Assembly: GCA_000961745.1 (NCBI GenBank)
Contig: LAEA01000096.1
Location: 37,108-101,107, forward strand
Direction of reading: 5' to 3'
Length of the DNA stretch: 64,000 nucleotides
Origin: Rhodospirillaceae bacterium BRH_c57
GTDB taxonomy: Bacteria; Pseudomonadota; Alphaproteobacteria; Rhodospirillales; Rhodospirillaceae
The notes under the pieces are model-generated. The model made no database searches. It was not told the origin of the DNA and saw nothing but the letters and a program-made list of their open reading frames with translations. Made by a program: the position numbers and the translations under genes. Below, in pieces: positions 17,481 through 25,874 of the stretch (within the stretch, counting starts at the first letter, position 1; each line of letters opens with the position of its first letter).

Positions 17481-20032
17481 GTGACAGTGTCCTCGTTCTT
17501 GAAAGCGCCCCACCCCGTGAAATAATCTCCGGCGACACGGCCATCGTGATCGCGGGCTGGGCCCTGCGTCAGGGAAAGACGCTTTGCGACGCGGCTGTGA
17601 CGGTGGGAGAGGCATGCTCTCCGGCCGAGTTGCAGCCGTCCCTCGCTGCTTGGCGCTGGCAATCCCGGAAGACAGTGATGCCGCATCTCCCAGTGTGCGG
17701 TTTTCAAGCCATGATCCGTCTGCCAGCGATGCCCGCCGCGACGCAGTTGCTGGTTCGCCTGCAGCTTGCATGGAACGATGGGGAGCGAGAAGTCCGGGAT
17801 CTTGGCGCTATTCATGTTGTCGCTCCTCCGCCTTCCGATACGCTGGAGGACCATCGATCGGACGAGCAGCCACTGATTGCCATCTGCATGGCGGTCTATA
17901 GCCCGGACCCGGACCTGTTTGCGCGCCAGATCGAAAGCCTGCGGACCCAGAGTCACCGGAACTGGATCTGTCTTATCCAGGATGATGCGTCGCCAGGCCC
18001 CTTCTGGGACATGGTCTGTGAGACTGTTGCCGGCGACCCCCGTTTCAAGCTTCAGCGCAATGCACGAAACCTCGGTTTCTACGGCAATTTCGAGCGGGCT
18101 CTGTGGCGGGTGCCGCAAGAAGCGAGCATGGTTGCCTTGGCCGACCAGGACGATATCTGGTATCCGGAAAAACTTGAACGTTTGGCATTGGAAGTGGCCA
18201 ACGGCGCCACTCTGGCCTATTGCGACAGCCGCGTAGTGGCCCCCGATGGAACCGTTCTGGCGGAGAGCTTCGGCGCGAAATGGGCGAAGGGGGTCGAGGA
18301 TGAAGCCGCCCTCTTGCTCAGAAACCCGGTGACGGGTGCTGCTTGCTTGTTTGACCGGAAGCTCCTTGAAACGGCTTTGCCATTTCCGCCCAAGACGGGG
18401 CATGTCTTTTATCACGATCACTGGATTGCGGCTTGCGCGGTCACCTGCGGCCAGGTGCGCTTTATCAACACGCCGCTCTACGACTATGTGCAGCATGGTT
18501 CGAATGCCATCGGAGCCAAGGCCGTCCGGCCGCAGCGCTTGCACTTGATTGCCCTCGCACCGTTGGTGCTGCCACTCCTTCACAGATTGGGACGACGGGT
18601 TCCGCTGTTGGCGCGTGTGGCTCAGGCCCGTTCAGAGGCACTGATCACCTATAGCTCGATAGAAAGCCGCCGCATTGCCACATTCGCGGCAACGCTCTTG
18701 ATGCGCAGAGAGAAGATTGCCCCGTCCTGGCGCCGCAGGCTGACCGAGCAGTCCAAAGGCTGGCATGCCCATGGCATCGCGGCATGGCTGCTCGGAATGC
18801 GCCGTCTGCGCATCACGGAAGGGGCCGCGGCCAAACTTTATGCCGGGCGGCGCATAGCAGATCTGATGGCACGAAAAGCGGTCATGTCCCGCGTTGCCAC
18901 GGTCCCTGCCGTACCCCGCCGGCGAGAGCTGCTGGATAACTCTGCGCTTGCGGGGGAGTGGATGTTCGCCAAGCAACGGCTGGCGGCCCTGCGGCTTGTA
19001 GAGGACGAAACTCAACCCTCACGGATAAACATCCTGCTGCCTGGGATGTCGACCGGCTTTCTGGACTCTGCCTGTGCCGCTGCGGCGCTGGCGGCAGAGT
19101 TCCGGCGGCGGGGTGAGGTGGTTCGCCTGGTTTCAATCGCCGAACAGGTGGTTGACCCCGAAAGCGTGCGGGCCTTTGCCCGAGATTGGGTGGGCGCGGG
19201 CCTGGAAGGCGTGGACCTGACGAGCATCACGGACCAGACGCCCCTCATTGTGACGCGGCGGGATCGTTTTGCGGCATGTGATGTCTTGTCTGCCTCTCTG
19301 GCGGTTCGCGCCGCCCGCGCTGTTGGCGCACAGAGGCCCGCACTCTGCCTGCTTGGCCCTGATGACGAGGCGGGGCTGCCGGCGGCGGAGCAGGAGGACC
19401 TGGAGTTTGAGCTGCAAGAAGCCCTCTGCGCTACCGCGCCGGGGCCATGGCGCAAGCGATTCCCGCATACCCCCCTCTTCCAACCTGCGGCGGTGTTGCC
19501 AAAGGGAAAGCCTCTAGACCAAGCCGATGATGCTTCACCTTGCGTCCTCCTCGACCTCACGCGTCAAGCGGCCTTCTCTGGGCGGGCCTTGTCCGAGGTG
19601 ACCACCGCCTTGAAGCTCGGTCGGCTGGGAGATTGCCGTCTGGTTGCCCTGACGGGCTCTGGGACGGGTGAGGGCTTGCCGGGCGTGGAGACCATGGCTC
19701 TGACGGAGATGACGGCACAGGACTTGGGCCATTTGCTGTCGCGCACGACCGTTGCCGTCTCTCTTGGCGGTGACGGGGCGGCAACGCGGGTGCGCATGAT
19801 GCTGATCGCGGCGGGCGCACGCGTGGTGGTGGGGTCTACAGAAGGATCCCTCCAGGAGTGGTCGGACGGATTCCGGCCTGCGGGTCGGACGGCTGGCGCT
19901 ATCGGCAAAGCCGTCGAGCAGGCCCTTGGTGCCGCGAATGCCGCGCCGAACTGGCCGCTCGTTTGGGAGGAAAGCTTCGCGCCTTCCCTGGATACCGTGG
20001 TGACGCGCTGGCTCTCTGCGGAGCGCCGTTGA
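17477..20032 (+). CDS. Large multidomain glycosyltransferase (GT2 core plus C-terminal region)
   Basis: Start at MSDSVLVLESA overlaps the previous stop (ATGA). IAICMAVYSPDPDLFARQIESLRTQSHRNWICLIQDDASP...ALADQDDIWYPEKLERLALE. Confidence 0.85.
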   Translation: MSDSVLVLESAPPREIISGDTAIVIAGWALRQGKTLCDAAVTVGEACSPAELQPSLAAWRWQSRKTVMPHLPVCGFQAMIRLPAMPAATQLLVRLQLAWNDGEREVRDLGAIHVVAPPPSDTLEDHRSDEQPLIAICMAVYSPDPDLFARQIESLRTQSHRNWICLIQDDASPGPFWDMVCETVAGDPRFKLQRNARNLGFYGNFERALWRVPQEASMVALADQDDIWYPEKLERLALEVANGATLAYCDSRVVAPDGTVLAESFGAKWAKGVEDEAALLLRNPVTGAACLFDRKLLETALPFPPKTGHVFYHDHWIAACAVTCGQVRFINTPLYDYVQHGSNAIGAKAVRPQRLHLIALAPLVLPLLHRLGRRVPLLARVAQARSEALITYSSIESRRIATFAATLLMRREKIAPSWRRRLTEQSKGWHAHGIAAWLLGMRRLRITEGAAAKLYAGRRIADLMARKAVMSRVATVPAVPRRRELLDNSALAGEWMFAKQRLAALRLVEDETQPSRINILLPGMSTGFLDSACAAAALAAEFRRRGEVVRLVSIAEQVVDPESVRAFARDWVGAGLEGVDLTSITDQTPLIVTRRDRFAACDVLSASLAVRAARAVGAQRPALCLLGPDDEAGLPAAEQEDLEFELQEALCATAPGPWRKRFPHTPLFQPAAVLPKGKPLDQADDASPCVLLDLTRQAAFSGRALSEVTTALKLGRLGDCRLVALTGSGTGEGLPGVETMALTEMTAQDLGHLLSRTTVAVSLGGDGAATRVRMMLIAAGARVVVGSTEGSLQEWSDGFRPAGRTAGAIGKAVEQALGAANAAPNWPLVWEESFAPSLDTVVTRWLSAERR

Positions 20033-20078
20033 AACCTATTGACCGTTACGCATCAACAGTGGACAGAGGGAGTGCTGC

Positions 20079-21062
20079 ATGCGACTGCCGACCGGAGGCC
20101 TGACCGAGATGAGTTTCAACCCGCTGGCATACCCAATCTTGTTCACGACCCCGCGTCGCCTGTCTGATATCCCGAGCTGGCACGGCCATATTCCGTTTGC
20201 GTTTCTGCTGATGGAAATAATGCGGCCGGACGTCTTTGTGGAGTTGGGCACTTTCAAAGGGGATAGCTACTGCGCCTTCTGCCAGGCTGTGGCGGACCTG
20301 AAGACGGCGACGCGCTGTCATGCGGTGGACCTGTGGGAGGGTGACAGTCATACCGGCGCCTACGACAGCAGCGTTCTTTCCGATTTGAAGGCGCACCACG
20401 ATCCTCTGTACAGCCCCTTCTCGCAGCTTATGCGCACGACCTTTGATGAGGCCGTGGAGCACTTTGCCGACGGAAGCATTGATCTTCTGCACATCGACGG
20501 CTTGCACACCTATGATGCGGTGCGGCACGATTATGAAACATGGCTTCCAAAGCTCAGTGATCGAGCCGTGGTGCTGTTTCATGACACCGAAGTTCGGGAG
20601 CGTGACTTCGGCGTCTACGCGTTTTGGGAAGAGGTGGCTGGAAAGGGGCCGGCGTTCCGCTTCACCCATTCGAATGGCCTCGGCGTGCTCGCGGTCGGCA
20701 AGGCTGTGCCTGAGCCCGTGCTGAATTTTCTCGCGGCGGCCAATGCAGAGACTGAGGTAACGCGGAGCTTTTTCCAGGCTCTGGGGGAGCGCGTGACCCT
20801 GCATGAAGCCGTGGAGCGCCTGACGCCAGAGGTTATGCGCTATCGGCACGATGTTCCGATCGCGCGGGACAGAATTGCCGCGCAGGATGCCCTTATTTCA
20901 GAACAAAATCAGAGCATTGCGGACCTGGGCGCGCGGGCAAACCATCTGCAAAACGAAGTGACGTCCTTACAGAACCAGTTGACGTCCATAGTGCAGTCGC
21001 GCTCTTGGCGGATTACCGCGCCGCTTCGGGCGATAAACGGCCGTTTCCGCCAAGAGCCGTAG
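20079..21062 (+). CDS. Class I SAM-dependent methyltransferase (Methyltransf_24-like) with C-terminal coiled coil
   Basis: RPDVFVELGTFKGDSYCAFCQAV...IDLLHIDGLHTYDAVRHDYETWLPKLSDRAVVLFHD. Confidence 0.82.
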   Translation: MRLPTGGLTEMSFNPLAYPILFTTPRRLSDIPSWHGHIPFAFLLMEIMRPDVFVELGTFKGDSYCAFCQAVADLKTATRCHAVDLWEGDSHTGAYDSSVLSDLKAHHDPLYSPFSQLMRTTFDEAVEHFADGSIDLLHIDGLHTYDAVRHDYETWLPKLSDRAVVLFHDTEVRERDFGVYAFWEEVAGKGPAFRFTHSNGLGVLAVGKAVPEPVLNFLAAANAETEVTRSFFQALGERVTLHEAVERLTPEVMRYRHDVPIARDRIAAQDALISEQNQSIADLGARANHLQNEVTSLQNQLTSIVQSRSWRITAPLRAINGRFRQEP

Positions 21063-21069
21063 TTTACGG

Positions 21070-21363
21070 TCAACAGCCCGCCTCTTTCTGGTGCCGGAAG
21101 GCCAGAACATACACCGCGTCGTCGGCCGGTTCATGGCGGTACAGGGCCACATAGCCGGACTCCCCGAAGGCGATCACCAGTTCGCGCAGTTCGGGCAGTT
21201 CAGGGAACGGCCGGCCGATGTCGGGGGCTGTCTCCAGCAGCAGGAATTGCCGTTCGATGGCCTGACCGGCTCGCCTGGCGGCTTCCGGTGCCTTGCCGGC
21301 CAGAAACCGTCGGCATCGTTCCAAGCCGTTCGCTGCGCCTTCGGTGATGATTACTTGTGGCAC
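21070..21363 (-). CDS. ParE/RelE-family toxin
   Basis: GLERCRRFLAGKAPEAARRAGQAIERQFLLLETAPDIGRPFPELPELRELVIAFGESGYVALYRHE. Confidence 0.88.
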   Translation of the reverse strand: MPQVIITEGAANGLERCRRFLAGKAPEAARRAGQAIERQFLLLETAPDIGRPFPELPELRELVIAFGESGYVALYRHEPADDAVYVLAFRHQKEAGC

Positions 21364-21623
21364 TCTGGTACCGCTGTTTCATCATCGGTGCCCCAGGTGT
21401 TCAACCATGTGCGCGCTTCCTGACCGGTCAGGTGGCGGCCGGTTTCCGTGTAGGCCGCCCAGGAGGCCAAGGCTTCCTGCTTGAAGCTCTCGCGGGCTTC
21501 CTCGCGCTCGACGTACTGCTGAATGGCTTCGAGCATGATCCAGTGCGCCGAGCGGCGGCGCTGGCTGGCGAGGTGCTGGACACGGCTTTTCAGCGTGTCG
21601 TCGATCTTGAGAGACGTTGCCAT
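21351..21623 (-). CDS. RHH/CopG-family antitoxin
   Basis: MATSLKIDDTLKSRVQHLASQRRRSAHWIMLEAIQQYVEREEARESF; overlaps the toxin. Confidence 0.88.
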   Translation of the reverse strand: MATSLKIDDTLKSRVQHLASQRRRSAHWIMLEAIQQYVEREEARESFKQEALASWAAYTETGRHLTGQEARTWLNTWGTDDETAVPECHK

Positions 21624-21702
21624 GGCGTGCCTCTTATCACAGGGTAATACCTAGTGATACCGTAGCTCTTTCCTGGCTCCGGGTCCAGGCCGGTCAGTTT
21701 TC

Positions 21703-21722
21703 AAAGGGGTTAGACCCCTTTT
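21703..21722 (-). terminator. Hairpin downstream of the DUF2442 gene
   Basis: aaaggggt-tag-acccctt-t stem between convergently placed coding blocks. Confidence 0.45.
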
Positions 21723-21728
21723 CCCTCT

Positions 21729-21974
21729 TTAGGCGGCCCTGTGAGAGCGGTGGGTTTGGTCTCCGCGCCCGGCGAGGATGCCGTCCACCGAAATGTCTTC
21801 GTCGAGCGCTTCCCAGTGCATCCCGCGTCGGCTCAGTTCGTAGTCTTCACGTTGCGCGGGGGAGGCGTGGAGCAGGCGTGGGAACCAGGCCAAAGGGACG
21901 CCCACGGTGCGGCCATCGCTGAGATCGACCCACATGCTGTCGTCATCGAAGCGCAGTGCCTTAGGCGAAATGGT
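21729..21974 (-). CDS. DUF2442 domain protein
   Basis: ISPKALRFDDDSMWVDLSDGRTVGVPLAWFPRLLHASPAQREDYELSRRGMHWEALDEDISVDGILAG. Confidence 0.85.
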   Translation of the reverse strand, partial: TISPKALRFDDDSMWVDLSDGRTVGVPLAWFPRLLHASPAQREDYELSRRGMHWEALDEDISVDGILAGRGDQTHRSHRAA

Positions 21975-22041
21975 CATGCCATGCCCTTTCCAGATCATCC
22001 CGGTGTTGCTCGACCAGCTTCTGAAGCCGGTTGAGCGTCCT
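21961..22041 (-). pseudogene. C-terminal relic of a DUF4160 protein
   Basis: Reverse strand reads TLNRLQKLVEQHRDDLERAWHDHFA*, like the conserved DUF4160 C-terminus; stop overlaps the DUF2442 start; nothing family-like upstream. Confidence 0.6.
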
Positions 22042-22064
22042 GGTCTGCCCCCCTTTTTCTGATA

Positions 22065-22271
22065 TTAAGCCGCCCGGCTTTGCAGCAGGGGCCACGCGCC
22101 CTGGCGGGCGGCATCCAGAATGACGACTTCCACAAGGGTGCCGTCTTCGGCGTAGCTGAGATGCGTGTTCCAGTCCTGCGAGACTTCCCGGACGACGGCT
22201 TTGTCGGAAAGGTGAACGACCAGGATGTCGTCGGCCTCGTCGTATGTGGTGCGCATGATCAGGGCTCCCAT
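22065..22271 (-). CDS. DUF2283 protein
   Basis: MRTTYDEADDILVVHLSDKAVVREVSQDWNTHLSYAEDGTLVEVVILDA. Confidence 0.85.
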   Translation of the reverse strand: MGALIMRTTYDEADDILVVHLSDKAVVREVSQDWNTHLSYAEDGTLVEVVILDAARQGAWPLLQSRAA

Positions 22272-22537
22272 TGGAAATGGTGCATCATCGTTTTGATCAC
22301 CAGCTTATCTTCCAGCACCACGGCGGCACAGACAAGGTTGTCATCCCGATCCGCGAAAGCCTTGGCGATCCAGAGGTGCGTCTGATCCTTGTAACGCGTC
22401 TCTCCGGTCTCCAGCAATTCGCGGACTTCACCCTCACAGATACCGCGTTGCGCCATGCGCTCCGCCGCGTGGCGGGTAATTTTGACATCCAGCCCAAAGC
22501 GTTCGCAGTACATCCTCCGGTCCTCATTACCAACCAT
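22259..22537 (-). CDS. DUF4258 protein
   Basis: DVKITRHAAERMAQRGICEGEVRELLETGETRYKDQTHLWIAKAFADRDDNLVCAAVVLEDKLVIKTMMHHF; overlaps the DUF2283 start. Confidence 0.85.
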   Translation of the reverse strand: MVGNEDRRMYCERFGLDVKITRHAAERMAQRGICEGEVRELLETGETRYKDQTHLWIAKAFADRDDNLVCAAVVLEDKLVIKTMMHHFQWEP

Positions 22538-22587
22538 TTAGAGAGAATGCCCTAAAGGGGCCTGACCTTTTCCGCTTTTCCGATGGT

Positions 22588-24123
22588 TCAGGCGATGTGC
22601 AGCGCCTTCAGGATGGGCAATTGCTTTTCCGCAAAGGCCGTGGCCTGGGCGGTGAGTTCGGCCAGGTTTTCCTCGGGTGTTTCCAGCGCCTTGCCCCCCT
22701 TGATGATGCCTTGTCCCTGCCCGGCGAGGGTCTGCCAAACCACTTGAACCCATTCGGTGGGCTGCTTCTTGCCCTGGCCGAGAGCCAGCAGAAAAAGTTG
22801 CGGGACGCGGGCTACCATGATGCCGCCACCGGTCACCGGACTAGCGAGGTAGTTGATGTCGCTGCTGCCACGAGCCTTGCGGATCAGATGGGCGTTGATC
22901 TTGTCGGTGGTTTTGCGGGCTTTGCCGATCACCGCGTCGTCCTGAACGGCAGCCAGATGCCCGGCCCCAACCAGCACCAAAGCGGCCTGCAGAACTTGGG
23001 CGAAGCTCACGCTCTGGTCCTTTACGGCCTGTTCGATCTGGCCCAAGGTGCGGGGCTTGTGATCGGCCAGAAAGTTGAGGATAGGGCCGTAGACCGCCTC
23101 GCTCATGTCGGCTTCGCCCAGGGCACCGCTTACCTTGAGGGAGACATCGGGACGGTGGACAATCAGTATTACCCTCTGGGCGCGCAGGGCCTCGGCCTGA
23201 TCCAAAGCCGACAGGCGGCGTGGACCCTTGACCCAATAGTCCCGCCGGAACTGCTGGTTGACCATGAAGTCCCGCACGCTCTGGCGGAACATAGCGTCAG
23301 GGATCTCGGCCAAAAATGCCTGCTGATCGGCGGTTAGGTTGACAGCGTCAATATGATCCATGGGATGGGCAGAGCAGGCAAAGGTGAGCTTGGCGGGGGC
23401 CAACCAGTCGGCCATGGTGGCGAAGTGCATGGGGTGCCAATCCCGGTTGAAATACTCATGGGCCAGATATTGGCGGTTCTGGTCCTTGATCTTGGCGATG
23501 CGTCCGGCAACCTGGGGGTTGGCCCGGGCATAGAGCGGATTGGTGGCCAGTAGCTTGTCTGCGAAGTCCAGGGCGCCGTTGACGCGGTTCACGATGCCGT
23601 GGCCCTCTGCCCCGATCACCTCGGCGTGCTCCGTCATCAGATGGCGCATGGGGGCGAAGGGCGCCCATCCGGGTAAGGTGTTGTAGCTGATGTACAGAAC
23701 GCCGCCGACCTTCAGCTTGCGGCGGATAAAGTCGGCGAGGACGGCGCGGTTGTCGTCGGAAATCCAGCTCCAGATGCCGTGCAGGCCGATATAGTCGAAG
23801 TCCGGGAGGTCGTCACGGGCGGCGAAATCGGCGAAGGCCTCGTCATACAGCCGGGCGTCCGATCCTGCCACGGCGGCCAGTTCCTGGGCAAATGCGGCCT
23901 GGCTGGGGTTGAAATCAGTGCCGCGCCACTGGGTGATGGAGGCGGCCGCATGAAGATTGACGCTCATGCCCTGGCCAAAACCCAATTCGCAGGCTGTGCC
24001 GACCTCGGGGCAGACTAGGCCTGCGTTCAGAAAGGCTAACTTCAACCGCAAAGGATTGAGTTCGGTGTAGTAGCCAAACGTGTAGCCAATATCCGCCACA
24101 TAACCTGCGGTCCAGTCAGTCAT
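22588..24123 (-). CDS. Methyltransferase with regulatory (PKMT_2nd-like) domain
   Basis: VGTACELGFGQGMSVNLHAAASITQWRGTDFNPSQAAFAQEL...FDYIGLHGIWSWISDDNRAVLADFIRRKLKVGGVLYISYNTLPGW. Confidence 0.88.
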   Translation of the reverse strand: MTDWTAGYVADIGYTFGYYTELNPLRLKLAFLNAGLVCPEVGTACELGFGQGMSVNLHAAASITQWRGTDFNPSQAAFAQELAAVAGSDARLYDEAFADFAARDDLPDFDYIGLHGIWSWISDDNRAVLADFIRRKLKVGGVLYISYNTLPGWAPFAPMRHLMTEHAEVIGAEGHGIVNRVNGALDFADKLLATNPLYARANPQVAGRIAKIKDQNRQYLAHEYFNRDWHPMHFATMADWLAPAKLTFACSAHPMDHIDAVNLTADQQAFLAEIPDAMFRQSVRDFMVNQQFRRDYWVKGPRRLSALDQAEALRAQRVILIVHRPDVSLKVSGALGEADMSEAVYGPILNFLADHKPRTLGQIEQAVKDQSVSFAQVLQAALVLVGAGHLAAVQDDAVIGKARKTTDKINAHLIRKARGSSDINYLASPVTGGGIMVARVPQLFLLALGQGKKQPTEWVQVVWQTLAGQGQGIIKGGKALETPEENLAELTAQATAFAEKQLPILKALHIA

Positions 24124-24195
24124 GATGCCCCCTTGCGTCGCGTTTCGGACCCTGCCCTTGCTCCAGGCCCTGTTTCCAGTTTTACCCAGTTAACA

Positions 24196-25833
24196 CTAAG
24201 GGCGCCCGTCTGTATGCGCGATATGCGTGAACAAGTCACCAAGGCATGTTTCCAGCCCTCGGGTAAAGGCCCTCACGTCGCATAGCGGAGAAGCCGCCAT
24301 ACGTTGCCTTTGGGTAGATCGCCAGGTCGCCAAGCGGCTTCTGTCGTTGGCCAGACCCGTCGCAATGCGCACGTAGTCTTCGGCATCCCTGGCGGCCAAC
24401 TCCGGCAACCCGATCTGTGACAGGAAAGCCAGAGCCTGACGGCTGACCACCCGGCTTTGCGGCCAGGTGACGACCGGCACCCCCATCCACAGGGCTTCGC
24501 AACTGGTCAGGCCGCCCGTGAAGGGGAAGGGATCTAGCGCGATATCAATGTCGCCGTACTCCTTCAGCACATCGACATGGAACGACGGTCCCCGCAGGTC
24601 CACGCGGCCCGCCGCAACGCCATGTTCCTCGAACGTGCGCAGGACCTGTGCTTTCAAGGCACCGTCATTGAAGGTGCGCCACTTCAGCACCAGCCGGCTG
24701 GCGGGCACCGCCCGCAGCACCGCAGCCCACACGGACAACACGGCATCATTGAGTTTGGCGGTGTTGTTGAAGCTGCCAAAAGTAATGGTGCCGGCCCGCT
24801 GATGGGGCGGTGGCGCCACCGGGGCCGCGAAGGGAACCGGCTTATAGTACAACCGCCCCTGCGGCATCCGAATGATGCGTTCGGTGAAAAAGGCGTCGGT
24901 TCCGGCCGGAGCGTGCCAGTGATCAAGCAGCACCGCATCCATGCATGCCAATCCGGTGGTGGCAAAATAGCCGAGCCAACTGACCTGCACCGGGGCCGGG
25001 CGGTGAGCGAAAACGCTTAGGCGCGAACCGGCGGTATGCCCCGACAGGTCTATCAGGACATCAATCCCATCGCCCCGGATGACCTGCGCAAGAGCCGCAT
25101 CGTCAAAAGTCCGCACATCCCGGAAGGTAGTGGCCGCTTTCACGGCGTCCGTCACCCAGTCGGAAACGGCTCCGGCGCTGTAGGCAAAAACATGAACCTT
25201 CAGAGGATCGTGTGCTGACAGCACATCCTTCACGAACAGCCCAACCGTGTGTTGGCAAAAGTCGGCGGAGACATAGCCAATGCGCAGGGGGCGTTCGGGT
25301 GCGGCAAGCAAGGAAGGACGGGGATGGGGCCCCCCGGCCCGATGCTCTGCCCATGCACCCCACTCCTTGGCGGCGGCCAGTCGCTCCTGATCCGGCACCT
25401 CTCCATCGTATTCCAGACTGGTCAGGGCGTTGCGGCGGATGATCGGATGATCGGGAAGGGCGTTCAGGAGCCGAGCATAAAGGTGGCGTGCTTCGCCATG
25501 GCTGCCCTTTTGCTGGGCGAGGTTGGCGAGGTTCACCAGAGCACGGAGGTCGTTTCCGGCAATGGTTTGGGCAGCTCGAAAACACGATTCCGCATCGGTG
25601 AGCAGGCCGCAAGACAGAAGCTGGGTGCCGGCATCCAGATGGGCATCGAGACTATTAGGATGCGTCTGGATGATCTCCCGGCAAAGGGCTCCGACCTCCG
25701 AGAAACGACCGGCTTGGCCGTGCGCTTGGGCGCTTTGAAGGAGAGTGTGCCAGAGGGGCATGAACGAGGTCCGGTAGGCTGCTGGATTCCTAGCTTGTAG
25801 CACAAAACAAAAGGGGTGGCCCCGAAGGACCAC
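24196..25833 (-). CDS. TPR plus SPINDLY/OGT-like glycosyltransferase (GT41-type)
   Basis: RIGYVSADFCQHTVGLFVKDVLSAHDPLKVHVFAYS...GIDVLIDLSGHTAGSRLSVFAHRPAPVQVSWLGYFATTGLACMDAVLLD...FGSFNNTAKLNDAVLSVWAAVLRAVPASRLVLK. Confidence 0.92.
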   Translation of the reverse strand: MVLRGHPFCFVLQARNPAAYRTSFMPLWHTLLQSAQAHGQAGRFSEVGALCREIIQTHPNSLDAHLDAGTQLLSCGLLTDAESCFRAAQTIAGNDLRALVNLANLAQQKGSHGEARHLYARLLNALPDHPIIRRNALTSLEYDGEVPDQERLAAAKEWGAWAEHRAGGPHPRPSLLAAPERPLRIGYVSADFCQHTVGLFVKDVLSAHDPLKVHVFAYSAGAVSDWVTDAVKAATTFRDVRTFDDAALAQVIRGDGIDVLIDLSGHTAGSRLSVFAHRPAPVQVSWLGYFATTGLACMDAVLLDHWHAPAGTDAFFTERIIRMPQGRLYYKPVPFAAPVAPPPHQRAGTITFGSFNNTAKLNDAVLSVWAAVLRAVPASRLVLKWRTFNDGALKAQVLRTFEEHGVAAGRVDLRGPSFHVDVLKEYGDIDIALDPFPFTGGLTSCEALWMGVPVVTWPQSRVVSRQALAFLSQIGLPELAARDAEDYVRIATGLANDRSRLATWRSTQRQRMAASPLCDVRAFTRGLETCLGDLFTHIAHTDGRP

Positions 25834-25836
25834 CCC
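25813..25836 (-). terminator. Rho-independent terminator of the 25875-28151 gene
   Basis: Minus strand GGGGTGGTCCTTCGGGGCCACCCC followed by TTTTGTTTTG. Confidence 0.85.
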
Positions 25837-25874
25837 AGTTGCATCCCCTCCTGATGGAGAAGATAGGCTCCTGC

